A stretch of 8,329 bases of DNA from Patescibacteria group bacterium (lineage in GTDB: Bacteria; Patescibacteriota; Minisyncoccia; JAHIHE01), in NCBI GenBank assembly GCA_018896765.1, contig JAHILZ010000103.1:1-8329 (forward strand). The letters are read 5' to 3'. Below the pieces are notes generated by a model. It was not told the origin of the DNA and searched no databases. It saw only the letters and a list, made by a program, of their open reading frames with translations. Shown here piece by piece: positions 4,091 through 8,329 of this stretch; the stretch's first letter is position 1, and every line of letters starts with the position of its first letter. The translations under genes and the position numbers were made by a program.

Positions 4091-4100
4091 TTTATATATC
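4091..4100 (+). promoter_or_regulatory. TATA box upstream of the spoIIM-like gene
   Basis: TTTATATATC would set a start near 4121 and a leader of about 86 bases before the ATG at 4207. A second candidate, TTTTAAAT at 4141-4148, would shorten the leader to about 37 bases. Either way this gene differs from its leaderless neighbours, and only a weak AAGG (about 4195-4198) precedes its ATG. Confidence 0.35.
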
Positions 4101-4206
4101 TTGAAAGAATAAATTAAGCATAAAAAAGTCATCTATTAAATTTTAAATATTGGTGATTTTATTGCAAACATAAACACAGAAATTAATACAAAACAAGGCA
4201 TAAATA

Positions 4207-4806
4207 ATGATAAAAAAAAATAAAAAAAAGTTTTTTGCAGATAATTATGTTAAAAGCTGGGTTTATCTCAAAAAATCTGTGAATTTTATTTACATAATTA
4301 TCGGAATTTTTTTATTTTTTTCATTAATTGGTTTTTTTATTCCTGTCCCAGAATTAATGCAAGAAAAAATCCTGGATTTTATTAAAGAACTTTTAAATAA
4401 AACAGATGGAATGCCTCCTGTGGAATTAATAAAATTTATTTTCTTAAATAATTTGCAAAGCAGTTTTTTTGGAATGACTTTTGGTTTTTTTCTAGGAATT
4501 TTTCCAGTCATAGCAGCAATTGCCAATGGTTATTTATTAGGTTTTGTGGCTTTAATAAGTGTTGATAATGGGGGGTGGCTTATTTTAATCAAGCTCTTGC
4601 CACATGGAATTTTTGAATTGCCTGCAATTTTTATCTCGCTTGGATTAGGATTAAAATGCGGAACCTGTATTTTTAAAAAAGAAATTTTAAAAAATTTTAA
4701 TGAATATCTGATAAATTCTTTAAGAGTTTTTTTATTTATTGTGATTCCACTTTTATTAATTGCGGGAATTATAGAGGGAAGTCTTATTTTTCTTTTAAAT
4801 AGTTAA
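4207..4806 (+). CDS. SpoIIM/DUF95 family integral membrane protein
   Basis: This 199-residue polytopic membrane protein matches the stage II sporulation protein M family. It has a basic N-terminus (KKNKKK), a first helix at about 26-46, an amphipathic extracytoplasmic segment (48-75), and the family signature FLNNLQSSF (79-87) leading into FGMTFGFFLGIFPVIAAIANG (about 87-108). The LPHGIFELPAIFISLGLGL block (131-149) contains the nearly invariant HGxxE core, and a last helix covers about 171-197 ending near the conserved EG. In Bacillus SpoIIM works with SpoIID/SpoIIP at the engulfing membrane. Archaeal homologues are widespread, do not act in sporulation, and have unclear roles in membrane or envelope processes. 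Two Cys (151, 154; CGTC) follow helix 4 and could form a disulphide or bind metal. Confidence 0.88.
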   Translation: MIKKNKKKFFADNYVKSWVYLKKSVNFIYIIIGIFLFFSLIGFFIPVPELMQEKILDFIKELLNKTDGMPPVELIKFIFLNNLQSSFFGMTFGFFLGIFPVIAAIANGYLLGFVALISVDNGGWLILIKLLPHGIFELPAIFISLGLGLKCGTCIFKKEILKNFNEYLINSLRVFLFIVIPLLLIAGIIEGSLIFLLNS

Positions 4807-4862
4807 TTTTATATAATTGATTTACTTGTTAATTTGATAAAATAATTATTAAATTAAACAAA

Positions 4863-4869
4863 AGGAGGT
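4863..4869 (+). promoter_or_regulatory. Perfect Shine-Dalgarno before the 44-residue protein
   Basis: AGGAGGT is a full match to the 3' end of 16S rRNA, five bases from GGAGG to the ATG at 4874. It is the strongest ribosome-binding site in the window and marks a gene that would otherwise be overlooked for its size. Confidence 0.8.
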
Positions 4870-4873
4870 TAAA

Positions 4874-5008
4874 ATGACTGATTGGAAAAAATGGGTAATT
4901 GTTGCTGGTGGTGTTATCGCAGCAGTTGGACAATTTTGGGGTGTTGATTACTACCTACCATTAATTGGTGGAGCAGTGGCAGCAATAATTGGATTGCTCA
5001 TGGAGTAA
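4874..5008 (+). CDS. 44-residue two-helix membrane microprotein
   Basis: The frame runs from ATG 4874 to TAA 5006-5008 and encodes MTDWKKWVIVAGGVIAAVG, QFWGVDYYLPLIGGAVAAIIGLLME. Two glycine- and alanine-rich hydrophobic helices (about 7-20 and 28-42) are joined by a short aromatic turn (FWGVDYY). The DWKKW start resembles an interfacial anchor. Small-xxx-small spacing (GG, AA) suggests tight helix packing and perhaps oligomers. The codon composition (GCA, GGT, GTT) is less A/T-biased than its surroundings, as in well-expressed genes. A perfect Shine-Dalgarno and an oligo-T tract downstream frame it. I know no family for it; a membrane structural or small-protein role is inferred only. Confidence 0.8.
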   Translation: MTDWKKWVIVAGGVIAAVGQFWGVDYYLPLIGGAVAAIIGLLME

Positions 5009-5016
5009 TCCTATTT

Positions 5017-5047
5017 AACTTTTATTTCTTTTTTATTATTTTTTAAA
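5017..5047 (+). terminator. Oligo-T terminator after the microprotein gene
   Basis: Nine bases past the stop the plus strand becomes a string of T-runs (ACTTTTATTTCTTTTTTATT and a following TTTTTT). This is a typical archaeal termination tract, placed before the converging gene at 5136. The rest of the 5009-5135 gap shows nothing else. Confidence 0.4.
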
Positions 5048-5135
5048 TTCAATACTTTTTTAAAAAATATTTAGGAAAATTTTATTATGTGAAATTACAT
5101 AAAAATTCAACTTTTTTAAATTTTGCAAAAATCAA

Positions 5136-5336
5136 TTATTCTTTTAAGTCACTTATTCCAAGCATAATTAAAAGCATTCCTATCATAATTACAATCCAGA
5201 TTAATCCTCCCTTCAAAAACTCCCATGCAGCAGTTCCAAAGTTCCAAAAAGCTCCCCATTGAGAGGAATAGCTCCAGACAAGGATTGCAACATTTAGCAA
5301 AATTAATCCAAGTATAATTTCTACCCATTTGTTCAT
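5136..5336 (-). CDS. Small two-helix membrane protein, tryptophan-rich loop
   Basis: I do not recognise this 66-residue protein. A first helix covers about 4-22 (WVEIILGLILLNVAILVW), a central loop of about 20 residues is rich in aromatic residues (WSYSSQWGAFWNFGTAAWEF), and a second helix covers about 43-62 (GGLIWIVIMIGMLLIMLGI), followed by an acidic end SDLKE. Aromatic belts of this kind sit at the membrane interface. The ATG is 28-29 bp from a TATA box (5361-5368), so the transcript is leaderless or nearly so. It converges with the 44-residue microprotein and is divergent from the deoxyhypusine synthase-like gene. Function is unknown. Confidence 0.75.
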   Translation of the reverse strand: MNKWVEIILGLILLNVAILVWSYSSQWGAFWNFGTAAWEFLKGGLIWIVIMIGMLLIMLGISDLKE

Positions 5337-5360
5337 TGTATTAATTTATATTTCTTTTTG

Positions 5361-5368
5361 TTTAAAAA
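5361..5368 (-). promoter_or_regulatory. TATA box for the two-helix protein at 5336
   Basis: On the minus strand this reads TTTTTAAA, centred about 28 bp before the ATG. A start two or three bases before the ATG is expected. Confidence 0.45.
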
Positions 5369-5510
5369 GATTTTTATTGTGTAGTATATCATTAAATGAC
5401 TCAAAACCATATTTAGAAATATTTAAAAGCTGGGTTATTTTTTAAAAAACATGATTTTAGAGAAGTTTAGTGAAGTTTTAGCAATACCTATTTTATAATC
5501 CTAGTTTTTA

Positions 5511-5518
5511 CTTTAAAT
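5511..5518 (+). promoter_or_regulatory. Probable TATA box for the deoxyhypusine synthase-like gene
   Basis: CTTTAAAT is centred about 43 bp before the ATG at 5558, giving a start near 5540 and a leader of about 17 bases that carries AAGGA (5548-5552) as a Shine-Dalgarno. The rest of the 5337-5557 gap contains other A/T-rich TATA-like words, so the choice is uncertain. Confidence 0.35.
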
Positions 5519-5557
5519 TTTTATAATTAATATGAAAAAAGTAAATCAAGGATTTTC

Positions 5558-6544
5558 ATGCTTTCCTTTTTGAAAAAACCAAAAATGAAAAAAGTTAAAG
5601 ATTTTTTATGGAAACCTGAAATCTCTGTTGAAGAGACACTTGATGCATTTGGAAATTTAGGATATCAGGCAAGTGAGCTAAACCAGGCATCAAAAATTGT
5701 TCTTAAAATGAAGCGTGCTGGAGCTAAAATTTTTTTAACATTTACTTCAAACATGGTCACTTCTGGATTAAGAGGTTTTTTTGCTCAATTATGCAACTTA
5801 AAAATTCCACATATTCTAGTGACAACTTCTGGAGCAATTGAAGAAGATTTAATGAAAACCCTTGGAGAAGAATTTGAATTGTCTAGTTTTTATGCAGATG
5901 ACACTCAACTACATGAACAAGGAGAAAACAGAGTAGGCAACCTTATTATAAAAAATGAAAGTTATATGAAATTTGAAGATTTAATGCACAAACTTTTAGA
6001 AAAAATTTATCTTAAAAAAAAGCACATAATGGTCTCAGAACTATTAGCAGAAATAGGTTTGATGTTACAAGATTATGGTAAAGATTATAAAAATTCTATT
6101 TTATACCAGGCTGCACTAAATAATATCCCAATATATTGTCCAGGCATTGCTGATTCGAGTTTTGGATTTCAATTATTTATGTTCCAGCAAAAGCACAATG
6201 ATTTTATTGTTGATACTATTTTGGATATGAAAAGAGTTGTAACTGATTTAAGTTTTGATGAAAAAAAAGGGCTAATAAGCTTGGGAGGAAGCATTTCAAA
6301 ACATTATGCTATTTTTGCTGCACTGCTTTCAGGAGGCTTTGATTATGCAATTTATCTGACAACCTCCCATGCCAGTTCAGGAAGTATGAGCGGGGCAACA
6401 ACTCAAGAAGCTAAATCATGGGGAAAATTAAAAGATGATGCAGAAGCTGCAACAGTTATTGGGGATGTTTGCATCACATTTCCTATAATGATGTGTGGAG
6501 TTTTAGATAAAATGAGAAAAGAGAGATTGCTTAGATATGAATAA
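5558..6544 (+). CDS. dys: Deoxyhypusine synthase-like protein
   Basis: This 328-residue member of the deoxyhypusine synthase (DHS) family has near-normal length. DHS moves an aminobutyl group from spermidine to a lysine of aIF5A, using NAD. The NAD-binding segments are recognisable: TSNMVTSGLR (63-72), TTSGAIEED (89-97), and IPIYCPGIADSSFG (about 200-213). The catalytic lysine motif SWGK is intact (Lys290), and the preceding His249 and Trp288 align with human His288 and Trp327 at the same spacing; Glu284 aligns with Glu323. However, the loop that reads EFDGSDSG in human DHS is HASSGSMSG here, so the positions of Asp313 and Asp316 are Ser274 and Met277, and the second His of the HH pair is Tyr250. 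Polyamine binding or specificity may differ. The ATG at 5558 has a modest AAGGA; Met10 (5585) is an alternative start. A PLP decarboxylase follows. Confidence 0.85.
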   Translation: MLSFLKKPKMKKVKDFLWKPEISVEETLDAFGNLGYQASELNQASKIVLKMKRAGAKIFLTFTSNMVTSGLRGFFAQLCNLKIPHILVTTSGAIEEDLMKTLGEEFELSSFYADDTQLHEQGENRVGNLIIKNESYMKFEDLMHKLLEKIYLKKKHIMVSELLAEIGLMLQDYGKDYKNSILYQAALNNIPIYCPGIADSSFGFQLFMFQQKHNDFIVDTILDMKRVVTDLSFDEKKGLISLGGSISKHYAIFAALLSGGFDYAIYLTTSHASSGSMSGATTQEAKSWGKLKDDAEAATVIGDVCITFPIMMCGVLDKMRKERLLRYE

Positions 6545-6635
6545 CTCCATGCTAAAACACCATAATATTAATATAAAAAATGTTAAAACCAACAAACCAA
6601 AAACTAAGAAAAAGCGTTATTAATAGTATTAATTA

Positions 6636-6645
6636 TTATATAAAA
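6636..6645 (+). promoter_or_regulatory. TATA region for the decarboxylase and its leader ORF
   Basis: TTATATAAAA, with TTTAATAAG (about 6650-6658) just after it, places transcription starts near 6666 or 6677. The second would begin exactly at the ATG of the 12-codon leader ORF. A later ATATATA (6691-6697) is only about 18 bp from the decarboxylase ATG, too close to serve as a leaderless promoter for it. Confidence 0.35.
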
Positions 6646-6676
6646 TTAAATTTAATAAGAGGTGTAATTCCTCACT

Positions 6677-6715
6677 ATGCTTGGAAGCAAATATATACTT
6701 GCTATTAAAAAATGA
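6677..6715 (+). CDS. 12-codon upstream ORF overlapping the decarboxylase start
   Basis: ATG 6677 opens MLGSKYILAIKK and stops at TGA 6713-6715. That stop overlaps the decarboxylase start codon as ATGA (6712-6715), the classical geometry for translational coupling or reinitiation. A TATA-like TTTAATAAG about 25 bp upstream would make the mRNA start at this ATG. A GAGGTG at 6659-6664 could be a Shine-Dalgarno if transcription begins earlier; its GAGG can also pair with CCTC at 6670-6673. The peptide weakly resembles the N-terminus of the decarboxylase (MSTPKFILSKK). It is proposed as a regulatory leader; it may be chance. Confidence 0.35.
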   Translation: MLGSKYILAIKK

Positions 6716-7761
6716 GCACTCCTAAATTCATTCTTTCAAAAAAAATAGCAAAAGAAAAAGTAAAAATCTTAGAAGATTTAGGGTTAAAAGTTTCATATTC
6801 ATATAAAACAAATCATGAAATAGGAGATGTTTTGCAAAAGCTTTGCAAAAATGTTGATTTTTCAATTCATGCTAAAGAAGAAATTGACATGATTAAAGAT
6901 AAAAATAAGATTTGGTTTTTTACTCAGGCAGAAACAAAAAAAGAACTGGAAAATATCTTAAAAAAAGGCGTTAAAAAATTTGTTATTGACAATGAAATTG
7001 ATTTAAAGCAACTTTTAGAAGCTATCAAAAACACAAATATTAAAATTAATTTAAGTTTAAGAATGAAATTTCAAGAACATAGGGTTGGAACTGGCAAATA
7101 CTTTGTTTATGGAATGAACTCCAATATAATTAATAAGATAATCTCTGAAATTAAAGAAAATAAACTAATTTGCAAATTAGGGGTTCATATTCATAGAAAA
7201 TCGCAAAATACATCTGAATGGGATATAAAAGAAGAACTAGAAGACTCACTAACAAGAGAAAGTTTGAACAGCTTGGATTTTCTTAATCTTGGGGGAGGCT
7301 TGCCTTCAAAATATAGAAGCCATGCAGTAGAAGTGTTACCTTATATTTTTTCAAAAATTAAAGAAACAATTAACTGGTTAAAAAATTTTGAAATTGAAAC
7401 AATAATTGAGCCAGGAAGATTCATTGCAGCTTCTGCTGTTAAATTAGAAACAAGTATTATTCAGATTCAGGGAGAAAATCTAATTATTAACACCACAATT
7501 TACAATTGTGCTTTAGATACTATTTTAACTGAAACAAAAATGTTAATTCAAGGTGAGCTTGAAGAACAAGATAATGGAAAATATTATTTGATTAAAGGAA
7601 ACTCCCCTACACGTGATGATATTTTCAGATATAAGGTAAAATTAAAAGACCCAAAGATAGGAGATAAAGTTATTTTTCTTAATGCAGGAGCTTATAATTA
7701 TACTACTGATTTTTTTGGATATAAAAAGTTGAAGACAGAGATTGTTGAGGATTTTTCATAA
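6712..7761 (+). CDS. Fold-type III PLP-dependent decarboxylase (ornithine/diaminopimelate decarboxylase-like)
   Basis: This 349-residue alanine-racemase-fold PLP enzyme is shorter than most ornithine decarboxylases. The PLP Schiff-base lysine is Lys32 in SYSYKTN (28-34, canonical YAxKAN). Glycine-rich phosphate binding is NLGGGLP (191-197), and the second phosphate motif EPGR is at 233-236. HIH (158-160) supplies the ring-stacking region, and GAYNYTTDFFGY (326-337) the active-site tyrosine Tyr328. The usual GPxCDxxD motif appears as GNSPTRDD (296-303): the catalytic cysteine is absent, though acidic residues remain. Substrate is therefore uncertain: ornithine, arginine, lysine, diaminopimelate or a carboxylated polyamine. 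Position after a DHS-like gene favours polyamine synthesis. No good Shine-Dalgarno precedes it; its ATG overlaps the stop of a 12-codon upstream ORF. Confidence 0.85.
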   Translation: MSTPKFILSKKIAKEKVKILEDLGLKVSYSYKTNHEIGDVLQKLCKNVDFSIHAKEEIDMIKDKNKIWFFTQAETKKELENILKKGVKKFVIDNEIDLKQLLEAIKNTNIKINLSLRMKFQEHRVGTGKYFVYGMNSNIINKIISEIKENKLICKLGVHIHRKSQNTSEWDIKEELEDSLTRESLNSLDFLNLGGGLPSKYRSHAVEVLPYIFSKIKETINWLKNFEIETIIEPGRFIAASAVKLETSIIQIQGENLIINTTIYNCALDTILTETKMLIQGELEEQDNGKYYLIKGNSPTRDDIFRYKVKLKDPKIGDKVIFLNAGAYNYTTDFFGYKKLKTEIVEDFS

Positions 7762-7764
7762 AAA

Positions 7765-7772
7765 TTTATATA
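7765..7772 (+). promoter_or_regulatory. TATA box for the disA-like gene (leaderless)
   Basis: TTTATATA begins three bases after the decarboxylase stop codon and is centred 25-26 bp before the ATG at 7794. This supports 7794 as the start and a separate transcription unit. The in-frame ATG at 7776 lies only about 8 bp from the box and would be untranscribed. Confidence 0.6.
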
Positions 7773-7793
7773 GAGATGGTTGTTAATATTCTT

Positions 7794-8329
7794 ATGCAAA
7801 AAAATAATACAGACAATAAAGAAATAAATAATCAAAAAAAACCAAAACAACAAGGCTCCTTAAACAAAAAAAGAGATTTTGTTGATGTTCTTAAAATTTT
7901 TTCTCCAGGAACTGCAATAAGGTCTGCACTTGATAGCATTTTGAGAGCAGAAATAGGGGCATTAATCGTAGTTGATATTGAAAATCTTTCAAAGATTATG
8001 GAAAGGGGGTTTAGAGTTAATTCTAAATTTAGCCCTCAAAAAATAGTTGAATTATCAAAAATGGATGGTGCAATTATTCTCTCAAAAGATTTAAAGCAAA
8101 TTCTTTCTGCAAATACTTTAATTTTTCCAGATGTGAAAATCTTAACAAAAGAAACAGGAGCAAGGCATACTGTTGCAGAAAGAACTGCCAAGCAAATGAA
8201 TACTATTGTCATTGCTATTTCTAAAAGAAAAAAGAAAATTACAATTTATTTTGGAGAATTAAAATATGAACTGGAAAAAAGTTCAGAAGTTTTAAGAAGA
8301 GCAGCAGAAACATTGCAAATTCTGGAAAA
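7794..8329 (+). CDS. disA: DisA-type diadenylate cyclase, 5' part (continues past window)
   Basis: The frame is open from ATG 7794 to the window end (178 residues visible). A polar Lys/Asn/Gln-rich N-terminal extension (1-28) is followed by a full DisA_N diadenylate cyclase domain. FSPGTAIRSALDSILRAEIG (36-55) is the family opening, LSKMDGAIILSKD (87-99) carries the DGA motif (91-93), and ETGARHTVAERTAKQ (120-134) the RHT motif (124-126); together these bind ATP and metal. AISKRKKKITIYFG (141-154) closes the core, and a charged helix begins the linker. The enzyme condenses two ATP into c-di-AMP. The match follows bacterial DisA closely through the core, rather than the DacZ type common in Euryarchaeota. 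Whether the central helical and C-terminal HhH DNA-binding domains are present lies outside the window. Confidence 0.92.
   Translation, partial: MQKNNTDNKEINNQKKPKQQGSLNKKRDFVDVLKIFSPGTAIRSALDSILRAEIGALIVVDIENLSKIMERGFRVNSKFSPQKIVELSKMDGAIILSKDLKQILSANTLIFPDVKILTKETGARHTVAERTAKQMNTIVIAISKRKKKITIYFGELKYELEKSSEVLRRAAETLQILE

Noticed and set aside
4290..4526. 78-codon open frame on the minus strand
   Set aside because: It is antisense to the SpoIIM-like gene and has no motif; an A/T-rich shadow frame.
5451..5498. 15-codon frame MILEKFSEVLAIPIL with a TATA-like word about 26 bp upstream
   Set aside because: A/T-rich words at this distance are common by chance here; the frame ends 60 bases before the deoxyhypusine synthase-like start and shows no coupling to it.
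5532..5573. 13-codon frame overlapping the deoxyhypusine synthase-like start
   Set aside because: Unlike the frame before the decarboxylase, it has no ATGA-type junction, and the real gene has its own AAGGA site.
7776..7793. Earlier in-frame ATG of the disA-like gene adding six residues
   Set aside because: It lies only about 8 bp from the TATA box and would be upstream of the expected transcription start.
1..8329. CRISPR array, insertion sequence or transposase
   Set aside because: No regularly spaced repeats, no transposase-like frame and no terminal inverted repeats were seen on either strand.

Overview
The window is a very AT-rich, densely packed stretch of archaeal chromosome. The archaeal markers are ribosomal protein eS17, an Alba chromatin protein, a deoxyhypusine synthase family enzyme, an archaeal-type glycyl-tRNA synthetase, TATA boxes about 26 bp before start codons, and many apparently leaderless genes. 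The many short one- or two-helix membrane proteins, the lysine-rich histone H1-like tail protein and the DisA-type diadenylate cyclase fit a small-genome DPANN archaeon of the Pacearchaeota/Woesearchaeota kind. That placement is inferred from gene content and was not tested by phylogeny.

Layout. 1-372 is the 3' end of glyS. 373-862 is a long non-coding gap with one dyad and the promoter of the next gene. 863-1066 encodes the lysine-rich DNA-binding protein and 1163-1513 a HIT hydrolase. 1523-2517 looks like a mini mobile element: a leaderless ribbon-helix-helix (RHH)-like gene and a two-motif LAGLIDADG endonuclease gene, bracketed by a 24-bp direct repeat of the 3' end of a tRNA-Met(CAT) gene. 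The intact tRNA lies at 2498-2571 on the minus strand, and the endonuclease stop codon lies inside it. Next come a one-helix membrane protein (2643-2858, +), the rps17e-alba operon (3385 to 2864, -), a gap with weak signals, a two-helix membrane protein (3866-3645, -), tRNA-Val(GAC) (3978-4049, +), a SpoIIM-like membrane protein (4207-4806, +), a 44-residue membrane microprotein with a perfect Shine-Dalgarno (4874-5008, +) and another two-helix protein (5336-5136, -).

The right part holds a deoxyhypusine synthase-like gene (5558-6544) and a fold-type III PLP decarboxylase (6712-7761). Together they suggest polyamine metabolism, perhaps linked to hypusination of aIF5A. The decarboxylase is preceded by a 12-codon upstream ORF that overlaps its start codon. 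The window ends inside a leaderless disA-like gene for c-di-AMP synthesis (7794 onward).

Two translation modes are visible. Genes next to their own promoter mostly have a TATA box centred 25-29 bp before the start codon and so essentially no 5' UTR. Shine-Dalgarno sites occur before the basic protein, before alba (internal to its operon) and before the 44-residue protein. The most unusual region is the endonuclease-only element at tRNA-Met; the variant deoxyhypusine synthase/decarboxylase pair with its leader ORF is next.
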